Under the pieces are notes generated by a model. It was not told where the DNA came from. It did not search any database and saw nothing but the letters and a program-made list of their open reading frames with translations. DNA of 64,000 bases from Streptomyces viridochromogenes (GTDB taxonomy: Bacteria; Actinomycetota; Actinomycetes; Streptomycetales; Streptomycetaceae): contig NZ_LGUR01000241.1 of the NCBI RefSeq assembly GCF_001270495.1, positions 1 through 64,000 on the forward strand, read 5' to 3'. The translations under genes were made by a program, and so were the position numbers. Of the stretch, positions 41,596 to 50,717 are shown in pieces. Numbering within the stretch: the stretch's first letter is position 1; every line of letters starts with the position of its first letter.

Positions 41596-42756
41596 TCAAC
41601 AACGGCTCCGACCGGCGCGAACGGAGATCATCGCCTGGCGTGTCAACTTCCAGCTGTCGCCGTGTCGTTCGACGTAACCAAGTGAGCGGAGTTCGTACAG
41701 TCTCGCGATCGCGTCGTCCTCGGTGGTCTGCGCGCCGCGTGCCACCTCGTCCGCCCGCGCCGCGTGACGACCGGGCAGCGCGGCCAGGACTCTGCGCGCC
41801 GCCGGCTCCAGCAGGTCACGCGGGAGGACGGGCCCGCGCCGCTCCGGCGCCAGCTCTCCCATGTCGCCCACGAGTTCGATGACCTCGGCGGCGTCGGTGA
41901 CAAGCACGGCGTCACCGCGCAGGAGTTCGTGCACGCCCGCGGAGAGGCTACTGGTGGCCGGGCCCGGGACTCCCATCGTGTGACGTCCGAGCCGCTGTGC
42001 GGCCCGCACGGTGACCAGCGAGCCGCTGCGGTGGGCGGCCTCCACGACCACCGTGCCTCGTGTCAGCGCCGCGATCACCCGGTTCCGCACGATGAATCTG
42101 CTGGGCGTCGGATGGTCCCCCGGCGGCAGTTCCCCGATCACGAGTCCCTGTTCCGCGATCCTGTTGATCAACTGGGTGTGCCCGCGCGGATAGGGCCGGT
42201 CGACGCCGCAGGCCAGCACGGCGACGGTGGCTCCGCCGGCGCCGAGGGCACCCCGATGAGCGGCACCGTCGACCCCGTAGGCGCCCCCGGACACGACCAC
42301 CCAGCCCCGCTCGGCGAGCCCGCCGGCCAGCGTGGCCGCCATGTGCGCGCCGTACTCGGTACAGGCCCGGGCCCCGACGACGGCCACGGACCGCAAGGCC
42401 CAGATCCGCAGGCTGGCCGGTCCTCGCACCCACAAGCCGATCGGCCGGGCGTCCCCCAGATCGTCGAGCTGCCCCGGCCACTCGACGTCCCCCGGGCAGA
42501 CAAACCGCACTCCCGTCTCCCGGGCGACGGCGAGGTCCCGGCCGGGCTCGGCCCGCAGCCCCCGAGCCCGCAGCCCGTCCCAGCGCTTGTAGCTCACCCC
42601 CGGCAACGCCTCCGTCCCCTCCCGCAGCCGCCGCACGACTTCCCCCACGCCGTACTCCCGCACCCACCGGCCGGCGACCTCGTCACCGGGCTCGACGACC
42701 CGGCTGAGGAAGGCCCGGCCGAGCAGTTCGTCGTCCGGGGCCGCACTCCCGTTCAT
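41596..42756 (-). CDS. dprA: DNA-processing protein DprA (Smf)
   Basis: A 386-residue DprA. The Rossmann-like core has VAVVGARACTEYG, VVVSGGAYGVDGAAHRGALG, GVDRPYPRGH and VVEAAHRSGSLVTVRAA; a C-terminal winged-helix (DEVARGAQTTEDDAIARLYE) follows. It binds single-stranded DNA and loads RecA in naturally competent bacteria; in Streptomyces the role is unclear, as no natural uptake is known in most species. Its ATG overlaps the comM stop by 4 bp (ATGA), so it is coupled to yraN-comM upstream. Confidence 0.93.
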   Translation of the reverse strand: MNGSAAPDDELLGRAFLSRVVEPGDEVAGRWVREYGVGEVVRRLREGTEALPGVSYKRWDGLRARGLRAEPGRDLAVARETGVRFVCPGDVEWPGQLDDLGDARPIGLWVRGPASLRIWALRSVAVVGARACTEYGAHMAATLAGGLAERGWVVVSGGAYGVDGAAHRGALGAGGATVAVLACGVDRPYPRGHTQLINRIAEQGLVIGELPPGDHPTPSRFIVRNRVIAALTRGTVVVEAAHRSGSLVTVRAAQRLGRHTMGVPGPATSSLSAGVHELLRGDAVLVTDAAEVIELVGDMGELAPERRGPVLPRDLLEPAARRVLAALPGRHAARADEVARGAQTTEDDAIARLYELRSLGYVERHGDSWKLTRQAMISVRAGRSRC

Positions 42757-44378
42757 GTCAGCGCCCCGATGGCCATGGGCACACCGCGCGGCACACCGGT
42801 GCGGAGCTGGAGTGCCAGGGCGACGTCCGTCGCGTCGGGCCGGTCATGGCCGACGAGGTCGGCGACGGTCCAGGCGACGCGCAGAACGCGATCGAGTCCG
42901 CGGGCGGTCAGGACGCCGCGTTCCAGGTTCCGTTCCGCCTCGTCCATGGCGCCGATCGCCGCGTACCAGCGGCTGCGCAGCTCACGTCCGGGGATCTCGC
43001 TGTTGGTCCGCCACGGGGTTCCGACAAGCCGGGCCGACGCCCGCTCACGGGCCACGCGCACCCGGTCGGCGACCGTGGCGGTGGACTCACCGCGGGCCCC
43101 GCGCTCGGTCAGCTGGGCGCGCGTGACACGGTCCACCTCGACCCGGAGGTCGACTCGGTCGAGCAGCGGCCCGGACAGCCGCGCCTGATAGCGACGGATC
43201 GCCGAGGGCGGACACTCGCACAGGTCGTCCGTCCGGGAGAAGCGACCGCACGGGCATGGGTTGGCCGCCAGCACCATCAGGAACTTCGCCGGGAAGCGCA
43301 CGACGCCCGCACTGCGCGCGATGACGACATGCCCTGCTTCCAGCGGCTGCCGCAGGGCGTCGAGGGCCTGGCTGCCGAACTCCGGCGTCTCGTCCAGGAA
43401 GAGGACACCCCGGTGGGACAGGGACACCGCGCCGGGCCGCGCGATGCCCTGGCCGCCGCCGACGAGCGCCTGCATCGTCGCCGAATGATGCGGGGCGCAA
43501 TAGGGGGCAACGTCGATCAGGGGCTTGCCCGGCGGCAGCAGCCCCGCCACCGAGTGCACCGCTGTGACCTCCAGCGACTCCTCCCTGGCGAGCCGGGGCA
43601 GGATGGCCGGCAGCCGCTCCGCCAGCATCGTCTTGCCGGCGCCCGGCGGCCCCTCCAGGAACAGGTGATGCCCACCCGCGGCTGCGACCTCCGCGGCCGT
43701 ACGCGCCGACATCTGGCCCACCACGTCGGCCAGATCGTGTCCATGGTCGGGCTGGGCGGCTCCCATGCTGTGGATGCCTGTTGCCGCGCCCGTCCCCGGC
43801 ACGCGCAGACCCGCGAGCAGCGGATCCGGCCGGCCCAGGTCGTCGGGTTCCTCGTCGGGCACGGGTTCGTCCGAGAGCACGGCGATCAGCTGGCGCAGGC
43901 TGCGCACCCCCAGGACGGACACGCCCGGCACCAGCGACGCCTCGGCCGCGGCGCACTCCGGCACGACCACCTGCTCATAGCCGGCGTCCGCGGCGGCCAG
44001 CACCGCGGGCAGGATGCCCCGCACGGGACGCACCCGTCCGTCCAGACCCAGCTCACCGATCATCACGATGTCGGCGAGCACCCGCGGGTCGATCCGCTCG
44101 GAGGCGCCGAGGACGGCGCACGCGACGGCCAGGTCGAACCCGCTGCCCGCCTTGGGCACCGATGCCGGGCTGAGCCCGACGGTGAGCTTCTTCTGCGGCC
44201 ACTGCCCGCCCGAGTTGACGACGGCCGCCCGCACCCGGTCCCGGCTCTCCGTCAGGCTCTTGTCCGGCAGTCCCACCAACGTGAACGCCGCGACGCCCGG
44301 CTCCAGGTCCGCCTGGACCTCGACCACCACCCCCTCGACGCCCACGAGAGCCACCGAGCACGTACGCGCGAACCCCAT
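42753..44378 (-). CDS. comM: YifB/ComM family Mg chelatase-like AAA+ ATPase
   Basis: A 541-residue protein: an N-terminal Lon-like domain (VGLSPASVPKAGSGFDLAVA), an AAA+ module with Walker A EGPPGAGKT (242-250) and Walker B VLFLDETPEF, and a Cys-rich insert (NPCPCG...LCECPP) that may bind zinc. In Vibrio, ComM is a hexameric helicase promoting branch migration during transformation; homologues occur in non-competent species. ATG at 44378, one base after the yraN stop; overlaps dprA by 4 bp. The frame upstream to 44480 is out of place inside yraN. Confidence 0.93.
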   Translation of the reverse strand: MGFARTCSVALVGVEGVVVEVQADLEPGVAAFTLVGLPDKSLTESRDRVRAAVVNSGGQWPQKKLTVGLSPASVPKAGSGFDLAVACAVLGASERIDPRVLADIVMIGELGLDGRVRPVRGILPAVLAAADAGYEQVVVPECAAAEASLVPGVSVLGVRSLRQLIAVLSDEPVPDEEPDDLGRPDPLLAGLRVPGTGAATGIHSMGAAQPDHGHDLADVVGQMSARTAAEVAAAGGHHLFLEGPPGAGKTMLAERLPAILPRLAREESLEVTAVHSVAGLLPPGKPLIDVAPYCAPHHSATMQALVGGGQGIARPGAVSLSHRGVLFLDETPEFGSQALDALRQPLEAGHVVIARSAGVVRFPAKFLMVLAANPCPCGRFSRTDDLCECPPSAIRRYQARLSGPLLDRVDLRVEVDRVTRAQLTERGARGESTATVADRVRVARERASARLVGTPWRTNSEIPGRELRSRWYAAIGAMDEAERNLERGVLTARGLDRVLRVAWTVADLVGHDRPDATDVALALQLRTGVPRGVPMAIGALT

Positions 44379-44379
44379 G

Positions 44380-44742
44380 TCAGGCCACCCCCCGCACGTG
44401 CTCGACCACGGGCGCGCCGCGGTCGGGCAGGACGATGCCGACCAGGTCGATGCGGACGCCTCCGGGTGGCGCCCCGCCATGAGCGTGGACCCAGTGTTCA
44501 GCGAGGCCCCTCAGGCGCTGCGCCTTCTCGGGGGTGACCGCTGCCATCGGATGCTCGTAGCCGCCGGCCCTGCGGGTCTTCACCTCGCACAAGACCACCG
44601 CATCGCCGTCCCGGGCGACGATGTCGATCTCTCCGGTCCTGCCACAGCGCCAGTTGCGCTCCAGAACCGTCATGCCGGCCTCGGCCAGCCGCCGCGCGGC
44701 CAGATCCTCGCCGTACCTGCCGAGTGCACTGCGTGCGTTCAT
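44380..44742 (-). CDS. yraN: YraN/UPF0102 family nuclease-fold protein
   Basis: A 120-residue protein with a restriction-endonuclease-like core: early Glu in [12 protein letters not shown], then [21 protein letters not shown] giving the D-x(n)-ExK catalytic triad typical of Holliday-junction-resolvase-like nucleases. The family is near universal in bacteria but has no settled function. It is first of the coupled yraN-comM-dprA genes, a set tied to DNA processing. Two DnaA-box-like words lie 57-83 bp upstream. Confidence 0.92.
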   Translation of the reverse strand: MNARSALGRYGEDLAARRLAEAGMTVLERNWRCGRTGEIDIVARDGDAVVLCEVKTRRAGGYEHPMAAVTPEKAQRLRGLAEHWVHAHGGAPPGGVRIDLVGIVLPDRGAPVVEHVRGVA

Positions 44743-44798
44743 GTCGGCACCACCTCCGGCGCCAACGATGAGGGCAGCTCAGCAAGCTATTGGATCTT

Positions 44799-44825
44799 GG
44801 TGGACAAGTCCGCCGCTGTGGATAA
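44799..44825 (-). promoter_or_regulatory. Pair of DnaA-box-like 9-mers before yraN
   Basis: On the minus strand TTGTCCACC (44807-44799) and TTATCCACA (44825-44817) in the same orientation, 18 bp apart. The second is the classical DnaA-box consensus and the first differs from the Streptomyces form by one base. They lie upstream of yraN-comM-dprA. Confidence 0.5.
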
Positions 44826-44860
44826 CTTCCTCACCCCCGCGGGTGAAATGTCACCGGGCG

Positions 44861-45169
44861 TCATCCACCGGGAAGCTCGAGGTCGCTCTTGTTCAACTCC
44901 TCGATGTTCACGTCCTTGAATGTGAGCACGCGGACCTGCTTCACGAAACGCGCCGGCCGGTACATGTCCCACACCCAGGCATCCGCCATGGACACCTCGA
45001 AGAACACCTCACCCTGGACCGAGTGCACCTGCATCTCGTAGTCGTTGGTCAGGTAGAAACGCCGCTCGGTCTCGATCACGTACTTGAACAGACCGACGAC
45101 ATCGCGGTACTCCCGATAGAGCTTGAGCTCCATCTCGGTCTCGTACTTTTCGAGGTCCTCGGCGCTCAT
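44861..45169 (-). CDS. DUF2469 family protein
   Basis: A 102-residue protein strongly conserved in actinobacteria and usually found beside rnhB/yraN and the signal peptidases. The sequence opens with an acidic helix (MSAEDLEKYETEMELKLYRE YRDVV) and has a central beta-rich part with conserved aromatics (FYLTNDYEMQVHSVQGEVFF, ADAWVWDMYRPARFV). No catalytic motif is obvious. It has no known function. Start ATG at 45169. A DnaA-box-like pair lies just downstream, before yraN. Confidence 0.9.
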   Translation of the reverse strand: MSAEDLEKYETEMELKLYREYRDVVGLFKYVIETERRFYLTNDYEMQVHSVQGEVFFEVSMADAWVWDMYRPARFVKQVRVLTFKDVNIEELNKSDLELPGG

Positions 45170-45225
45170 GGCATGTTCCCCTTCAGCCGTGCGATCCCAC
45201 CATTGTGCGCCAGTCCCGTCAGTAC

Positions 45226-45762
45226 CTAGACAATTTCGGAGTCAAGGGTCACGGGCTCGGCGGGGGGACCTTCGTCGAGCAGTGTGCGCAGCAGCTCGGC
45301 GAGTCTGGTCAGATACACCGTCTCATGTGCCTGGGCAAGTTCCTCACACGTCCACCAGCGCGCTCCGACGACGCTACGCCGCTCCAGCTCGGTGAGGGCC
45401 ACGGCCCGTGTCTCCGTCTGTGTCGTGCGGGCCAGGTAGTACCACTCGTCCTGGTCCCAGCGACGCCCCGCGAACGGGAAGGAGCACATGCGCCGCCACA
45501 GCACGCGGCCGAGTTCGACCTCCGTGATGCCGGTTTCCTCGGCGAGTTCCCGCAGCGCGGCTTCCTCGCGGGTCTCGTCGCCCTCGAGGCCGCCGCCCGG
45601 GGTGAACCACCAGTCGTCGGCGGGATCCTCCGGCTCATGGCCGTGCAGCAGCAGAACGCGGTCCTGCGGGTCCAGGAGGACGACTCGGGCGACCTTGCGC
45701 AGCCCACCGTCGTACGAGTCGCCGTACGGGTCCTCGCTCACGTGCGTCGCCTCAGCGGGCAT
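45226..45762 (-). CDS. NUDIX hydrolase
   Basis: A 178-residue NUDIX protein. The Nudix box is complete: G-x5-E-x7-RELxEE in GGGLEGDETREEAALRELAE followed by ETGI, giving the Mg-binding glutamates. It hydrolyses a nucleoside diphosphate linked to another group; the substrate is not readable from sequence. The N-terminus overlaps the end of sipZ by 11 bp, so the two are translationally coupled. In S. coelicolor a homologue has the same place after sipZ. Confidence 0.9.
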   Translation of the reverse strand: MPAEATHVSEDPYGDSYDGGLRKVARVVLLDPQDRVLLLHGHEPEDPADDWWFTPGGGLEGDETREEAALRELAEETGITEVELGRVLWRRMCSFPFAGRRWDQDEWYYLARTTQTETRAVALTELERRSVVGARWWTCEELAQAHETVYLTRLAELLRTLLDEGPPAEPVTLDSEIV

Positions 45763-46525
45763 CCGCGGGCCCCGTGCCGGTCCGGGGACGCTTGCTCAGC
45801 CGGTTCGCGATCGGACCGTACGCGCCACCGCCGAGGACGAGCACCCCGCCGCCGACGATCAGCGCGACCATCGTCCGCAGCGGCCCCGGCGACGACAGCG
45901 CGCCGAGCTGTTCGAAGCTCGTGGGGCGCACCAGCATGCCGTTCATGGGCCACACGACGGCGTCCACCCGGGCCGACACGGCGCTGCGCGCCACGGTGCC
46001 CTTGGCGGCGTCCGTGAGGTGGGCCGTGGAGTCCAGGGAGCCGCTGCGCTCGTCACCGAGCAGGAAGAGCCTGCCCTTCGGCACCGTGACCGTCGGGAAG
46101 TTCTGGAGATCGGCCAAGCCGTCATCGGCCAGATACGGTTCGTCGATCTGCTTGCCGTTGACGGTCAGCTTGCCGCCCGTGCTGGCCACCGTGTCGCCGC
46201 CGACGGCGACCACACGCTTGACGACGGGGGCGTTGGTCACCCAGGTCTTGTCAGTGAAGACCACGACGTCGCCCCGGCGTACGTCACCGCCGTCGACGCG
46301 CTGGGCCAGCACCCGGTCGCCCGCGCCGATCGTCGGCGCCATCGAACTGGTGGGCACGGTGTACGGCCGGTAGACCACCGCTCCCCAGGCGAAGCCGCCC
46401 AGGAACAGCACCAGGCCCAGCGCCACGGCCAGCCCGGACAACCGCTGTCCGGTCCGGCTGCCCGCCGGGCCCCTGCTCGCGCCACCGCTACGCGGCGCCG
46501 TACGTGTCGTGCTCTCGCCACCCAT
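45752..46525 (-). CDS. sipZ: Type I signal peptidase SipZ
   Basis: A 257-residue signal peptidase I that releases secreted proteins from their signal peptides at the outer face of the membrane. The Ser nucleophile is in VPTSSMAPTIGAGDRVL and the Lys base in VVKRVVAVGGDTV; LFLLGDERSGSLDS is box E. One N-terminal helix (about 32-52) and one C-terminal helix (about 218-240) anchor it. ATG at 46525. Last of four adjacent paralogues; the name follows the gene order of the S. lividans sipWXYZ cluster. A 157-bp gap to sipY allows a separate promoter, as reported for S. lividans. Confidence 0.9.
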   Translation of the reverse strand: MGGESTTRTAPRSGGASRGPAGSRTGQRLSGLAVALGLVLFLGGFAWGAVVYRPYTVPTSSMAPTIGAGDRVLAQRVDGGDVRRGDVVVFTDKTWVTNAPVVKRVVAVGGDTVASTGGKLTVNGKQIDEPYLADDGLADLQNFPTVTVPKGRLFLLGDERSGSLDSTAHLTDAAKGTVARSAVSARVDAVVWPMNGMLVRPTSFEQLGALSSPGPLRTMVALIVGGGVLVLGGGAYGPIANRLSKRPRTGTGPADAR

Positions 46526-46682
46526 GGGTCCGCACCTTACCCGGCGGTACCGACACCGGGCAGCCCCTCCCGAGCGCCCCCGGCCACCGGCTCGGCAAAG
46601 CTTTTCCAAGCTCCGCGTGCCAGACCCCCGGTGCCAAGCTCCCGCCACCAGGCTCCGGCACCGGGAAGGCGCGTCAGGCGTC

Positions 46683-47645
46683 TCAGCGGGTCTCGGCCGC
46701 CTTGATCCGGCTCCGGCGCCACAGCACCAGCGGCACCGCACCGGCCAGGGCGAGCCCCTGCGGCGCGACCGTGAGAGCGGCGGACCGGGCGCCGAGGTTC
46801 TGCTCGAAGGTGTCCGGAACGGGCAGGTTGTCCCAGCGGTTGATCGGCCAGGCGATCACGATGGCGCGGCCGACGACCTCGTCGACGGGGACCATGCCGT
46901 GGTTCTCGTCGGACTGGTTGTAGCGCGAGTCGCGGGAGTTCTGCCGGTGGTCGCCCATGACCCAGATGAAGCCCTCGGGCACCTTCACCTTGAACTGGCC
47001 GCCCTGGTCGTCCTGGCTGCACGGCGTGTTGCCGGGGTAGACGTAGGACGCCTCGCTCAGCGCCTTGCCGTTGACCTTGAGCGGGCCGGTGCCCTCGCAC
47101 TCGACCGTGTCGCCGCCGACGCCGACGACGCGCTTGATGAGGTCCTTCTCCTCCGCCGACGGCATGAGGCCGATCCAGCTGAGGAAGGTCTGCAGGGCGT
47201 TCGGGTCCGGAGTGGGCTCACCGGCCAGCCAGTTGTCGGGATCGTGGAAGACGACGACCTCGCCGCGCTCGGGCTCGGAGCCGAACCAGGGGGTGAGCTT
47301 GTCGACCAGGACCCGGTCACCCTGCTGGAGGGTGTTCTGCATCGAGTCCGAGGGGATCGAGAACGCCTGCACCAGGAACGTCTTGATCAGCAGCGCGAGG
47401 ACGAGCGCGATGCCGATGAGGATGGGCAACTCTTTCCAGAACGAACGCTGCTTCTTCGGCGTGCGGGCCGCTCCCGACCCGTCACCACCGGTCGGGGGCT
47501 GCCCGCCCGGCCCTTCTCCGTCGCCTCCGGAGTCATTCCCGGAGGTCACGGCGCCGTCCGCGGCCGGGTCGGCTGCGTCCACGGGGTGTCCGCGGTGCTC
47601 CTCGCCGTCGTGCCCGGACCGTGCGCCAACCGCCACATCCCCCAC
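46683..47645 (-). CDS. sipY: Type I signal peptidase SipY
   Basis: A 320-residue signal peptidase I. The long N-terminal Gly/Asp-rich cytoplasmic part (about 65 residues) leads to a membrane helix, then the catalytic Ser in IPSDSMQNTLQQGDRVLVDK and Lys in LIKRVVGVGGDTVEC; the box E stretch is WVMGDHRQNSRDSR. A C-terminal helix (about 292-310) gives a second anchor. The annotated GTG at 47645 makes a 113-bp overlap with sipX; a GTG at 47549 would shorten this to 17 bp. Assignment as SipY follows position only. Confidence 0.88.
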   Translation of the reverse strand: MGDVAVGARSGHDGEEHRGHPVDAADPAADGAVTSGNDSGGDGEGPGGQPPTGGDGSGAARTPKKQRSFWKELPILIGIALVLALLIKTFLVQAFSIPSDSMQNTLQQGDRVLVDKLTPWFGSEPERGEVVVFHDPDNWLAGEPTPDPNALQTFLSWIGLMPSAEEKDLIKRVVGVGGDTVECEGTGPLKVNGKALSEASYVYPGNTPCSQDDQGGQFKVKVPEGFIWVMGDHRQNSRDSRYNQSDENHGMVPVDEVVGRAIVIAWPINRWDNLPVPDTFEQNLGARSAALTVAPQGLALAGAVPLVLWRRSRIKAAETR

Positions 47646-48624
47646 GCCAACTCCTTACTCTGTGCCGCTGCCTGCCCCATACGCGGCGCAGGCCCACCAC
47701 TCCCATAACGAGCGGGAGTTCCGCAGGGGTCGGGAGTTGGATCGTTCCGGTCGAATCGTCGGAAGCAACCCTATGCGACAGCGAGTCGGACGCGGTCGAC
47801 CCGGTCGCCGAGTCGGACACGGAAGCGTAGGTTCTCGGCTCGTCCAAGGTGCTCCAGTGACCGAAGGGCCAGGCGATCCACATGGCCCGTCCGACGACCT
47901 CGTCCTCGGAGACCGTACCGCCGTACTCCTGGTCCTGATGCACCCGGGAGTCCGCGGAGTTGGCGCGGTGGTCGCCCATCACCCAGAGCCGGCCCTGCGG
48001 GACGGTGATGTCGAACTCCTGGGTGGAGGGGGCGTTGCCGGGGTACAGATAGTCCTCGGTCAGGGGAACGCCGTTGACGGTGACCCGTCCTTGCGTGTCA
48101 CAGCACTTCACGCGGTCCCCGCCGACGCCGACAACGCGCTTGATGAGGTCCTTCTCGTCGTCGGACGGCAGCAGGCCGATGAAGGTGAGTGCCTCCTTGA
48201 CCTGCTTGATGACGACGGGGTCCTCCTTCTTCACCGTCGTCTGCTCGTCCTGGAGCCAGCCGCCGGGGTCCTTGAAGACGACGACGTCCCCGCGCTGCGG
48301 CTTCGAGCCGAACCAGGGGGTGAGTTTGTCGACCAGGACGCGGTCGCCGATCTGGATCGTCTGCTCCATGGAGCCGGACGGGATCACGAAGGCCTGGACG
48401 AGGAAGGTCTTCAGGACGAGCGCTATGAGCACGGCTACGCCGACGAGGAGGGGTATCTCCTTCATCGCGGAGCGCCTGCGGCGCCGCTTGACCTTGCGCT
48501 GGAGCTTGCGTCGCTCCGCGCGCGTACGACCGCCGGCCGGGCTGGCGGCACGCCGGGCACCGGTGGGCAGCAGATTGTCGGCGGCATTGCCTGATACGCC
48601 ACGCGGCCTGCCCCGGTTACCCAT
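47533..48624 (-). CDS. sipX: Type I signal peptidase SipX
   Basis: A 363-residue signal peptidase I with Ser in IPSGSMEQTIQIGDRVLVDK, Lys in LIKRVVGVGGDRVKC and WVMGDHRANSADSR. The N-terminus has a very basic stretch (RRKLQRKVKRRRRRS) before the membrane helix. The C-terminus is odd: after ELPLVMGVVGL it runs into an Arg/Gly-rich tail of about 50 residues, and its last 113 bp overlap sipY. That tail would be a by-product if translation of sipY begins inside it. Start ATG at 48624 overlaps the sipW end by 8 bp. Confidence 0.86.
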   Translation of the reverse strand: MGNRGRPRGVSGNAADNLLPTGARRAASPAGGRTRAERRKLQRKVKRRRRRSAMKEIPLLVGVAVLIALVLKTFLVQAFVIPSGSMEQTIQIGDRVLVDKLTPWFGSKPQRGDVVVFKDPGGWLQDEQTTVKKEDPVVIKQVKEALTFIGLLPSDDEKDLIKRVVGVGGDRVKCCDTQGRVTVNGVPLTEDYLYPGNAPSTQEFDITVPQGRLWVMGDHRANSADSRVHQDQEYGGTVSEDEVVGRAMWIAWPFGHWSTLDEPRTYASVSDSATGSTASDSLSHRVASDDSTGTIQLPTPAELPLVMGVVGLRRVWGRQRHRVRSWRGGCGGWRTVRARRRGAPRTPRGRSRPGRGRRRDLRE

Positions 48625-49339
48625 GCGTGCCCTCCGCTGCGGCTGCGGGCACGCGCGCGTAGGCGTCGGGACGGTGCAGGCGGGTCAAGTGGGCGGTCGG
48701 CCATACGATCCAGTCGGCGCGACCGATGACGTCGTCGACCGGGACCATGCCGCCGCCGGGCGAGCCCAGATGGTCGCGGGAGTCGCTGGACGCGCTGCGG
48801 TGGTCGCCGAGGACGAACAGGGTGCCGTCGGGCACGACGACGTCGAACCGCACCGTCGACGGGCTGTCGCCGGGGTACAGGACCGTCGACTCGTCGACCG
48901 ACCGGCCGTTCACCTGGATCCTCCCCTCGTTGTCACAGCAGACCACGTGGTCTCCCCCCACACCCACAACGCGTTTGATGTAGTCGGCATCCCCGAAATA
49001 CCCAGTTCCATCGAACACGACAACATCACCGCGCCGTGGTTCGGCACCGAAACGGTACGCCAACTTATTTACGAGAACGCGGTCGCCGATCCTCAATCCG
49101 GACTCCATGGATCCGCTGGGGATCTCGAACGGCCGCAGCACGAACGTGTTGAGCAGCAGCAGAAAGACCAGGAAGACCAGCAGGGTCAGGCTGATCCGCC
49201 CGCCCGGGAGCCACTCGGTGATCCGCGACACCAACGCGAAACGCGACCGTCCCTCCTGCCCCTCTGGGTCCGAGGCATCCTCGGAGTCGGAAGGGCGGGA
49301 GGAGCGGTCGCGCTCCGTCGGCTGTGCTTCGGTGTCCAT
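48617..49339 (-). CDS. sipW: Type I signal peptidase SipW
   Basis: A 240-residue signal peptidase I. The N-terminal helix (about 49-65) is preceded by an acidic, disordered 35-residue segment; catalytic Ser lies in IPSGSMESGLRIGDRVLVNK and Lys in YIKRVVGVGGDHVVC, and FVLGDHRSASSDSRDH is box E. Unlike its three neighbours it shows no clear C-terminal helix. First gene of the sip block, 60 bp after rplS on the same strand. Four paralogues in a row allow different substrate preferences or redundancy. Confidence 0.88.
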   Translation of the reverse strand: MDTEAQPTERDRSSRPSDSEDASDPEGQEGRSRFALVSRITEWLPGGRISLTLLVFLVFLLLLNTFVLRPFEIPSGSMESGLRIGDRVLVNKLAYRFGAEPRRGDVVVFDGTGYFGDADYIKRVVGVGGDHVVCCDNEGRIQVNGRSVDESTVLYPGDSPSTVRFDVVVPDGTLFVLGDHRSASSDSRDHLGSPGGGMVPVDDVIGRADWIVWPTAHLTRLHRPDAYARVPAAAAEGTHG

Positions 49340-49399
49340 CGGGGCCAGATGTTATCCGGCCCCGCTTTGGACCCCGCGGGGGCGAGCCCCCGGAAGCGC

Positions 49400-49750
49400 T
49401 CAGTTCTCGCGCTTCTCCTTGATCTTCGCCGCCTTGCCGCGCAGGTCACGCAGGTAGTACAGCTTGGCGCGACGCACGTCACCGCGGGTGACGAGCTCGA
49501 TCTTCTCGACGATCGGGGTGTGCACCGGGAAGGTGCGCTCGACGCCGACGGAGAACGAGACCTTGCGGACCGTGAAGGTCTCGCGGACGCCGGCGCCCTG
49601 GCGGCGGATCACAACGCCCTTGAACTGCTGCACACGGGAGCGGTTGCCCTCGATGACGCGGACGTGGACGTTGACCGTGTCGCCCGGGCGGAAGGCCGGG
49701 ACGTCGCTGCGCAGCGACGCGGCGTCGACGGAGTCGAGCAGGTGAGACAT
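49400..49750 (-). CDS. rplS: 50S ribosomal protein L19
   Basis: A 116-residue L19, the normal length. It contains the signature [24 protein letters not shown] and the C-terminal [23 protein letters not shown]19 lies at the 30S-50S interface near the A-site side. I chose ATG at 49750 since [14 protein letters not shown] is the conserved start; the frame to 49777 adds nothing. It is the last gene of the rpsP-khpA-rimM-trmD-rplS series, 133 bp after trmD. Confidence 0.96.
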   Translation of the reverse strand: MSHLLDSVDAASLRSDVPAFRPGDTVNVHVRVIEGNRSRVQQFKGVVIRRQGAGVRETFTVRKVSFSVGVERTFPVHTPIVEKIELVTRGDVRRAKLYYLRDLRGKAAKIKEKREN

Positions 49751-49883
49751 TTCGTCTGCTTTCTTCGCCCATGCCACAGGTCATAGGCGGGAGCTAGTTT
49801 TTCGTGAGGATGCTGTCCGTGCCGGGGCGGGCGTCGTGTCCCCCTGTGGCAGGGGCGCACGCCGGACGACGCACAACAGCGAC

Positions 49884-50717
49884 CTATTCTTCCACGCCCT
49901 CTGTCCTGCGCCAAAATCGGCCGAACCGCTCCCCCTCCGGGTCAGGCATCCAGCCCAGGATGGAGAGCATCTCGCGGTCCTTCTTGTCGAAGACCTTGGG
50001 GTCGCAGCGTTCGATCAGGTCGGGCCGGTTGGCGGTGGTACGCCGCAGCGCCTCGTCCCGGCGCCAGCGGGCGATCTTGCCGTGATGGCCGCTGAGCAGC
50101 ACGTCCGGGATGTCCCGGCCGCGCCACTCGGGCGGCTTGGTGTAGACGGGGCCTTCCAGGAGGTTGGCCATCGCGCCGGGCGCGAAGGAGTCGTCCCGGT
50201 GCGATTCGGCGTTCCCCAGGACGCCGGGCAGCAGGCGCGCCACGGCCTCCGTGATGACCAGTACGGCCGCCTCGCCGCCGGCGAGGACGTAGTCGCCGAT
50301 GGACACCTCGTGGACGGGCATCCGGGTGGCGTACTCGTCGATGACCCGGCGGTCGATGCCCTCGTAGCGGGCCGGCGTGAAGATCAGCCAGGGCCGCTCG
50401 GAGAGCTCGACGGCGAGTTCCTGGGTGAAGGGGCGGCCACTGGGGGTGGGGACGATCAGGGCGGGCCCGCCGGAGCCCGTCTCGTAGCCGTCCGCCAGCA
50501 CGGAGTCCAGCGCGTCTCCCCACGGGTCGGTCTTCATGACCATGCCGGGGCCGCCGCCGTAGGGCGTGTCGTCGACCGTGTTGTGGCGGTCGTACGTCCA
50601 GCCGCGCAGGTCGTGCACATGGACGTTCAGCTGTCCACGCGCGCGTGCCTTGCCGACCAGGGAGACGTTCAGGGGCTCCAGGTACTCGGGGAAGATCGTG
50701 ACGACGTCGAGCCGCAT
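49884..50717 (-). CDS. trmD: tRNA (guanine-N1-)-methyltransferase
   Basis: A 277-residue SPOUT-class enzyme that methylates G37 of tRNAs to prevent frameshifting. The trefoil-knot motifs are present: VVTIFPEYLEPL, DTPYGGGPGMVMK, RYEGIDRRVIDEYATRMP, SIGDYVLAGGEAAVLVITEA and HHGKIARWRRDE. The C-terminal extension (PDPEGERFGRFWRRTEGV) is common in actinobacteria. ATG at 50717 overlaps the rimM stop by one base (TGATG), so translation is coupled. Confidence 0.96.
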   Translation of the reverse strand: MRLDVVTIFPEYLEPLNVSLVGKARARGQLNVHVHDLRGWTYDRHNTVDDTPYGGGPGMVMKTDPWGDALDSVLADGYETGSGGPALIVPTPSGRPFTQELAVELSERPWLIFTPARYEGIDRRVIDEYATRMPVHEVSIGDYVLAGGEAAVLVITEAVARLLPGVLGNAESHRDDSFAPGAMANLLEGPVYTKPPEWRGRDIPDVLLSGHHGKIARWRRDEALRRTTANRPDLIERCDPKVFDKKDREMLSILGWMPDPEGERFGRFWRRTEGVEE

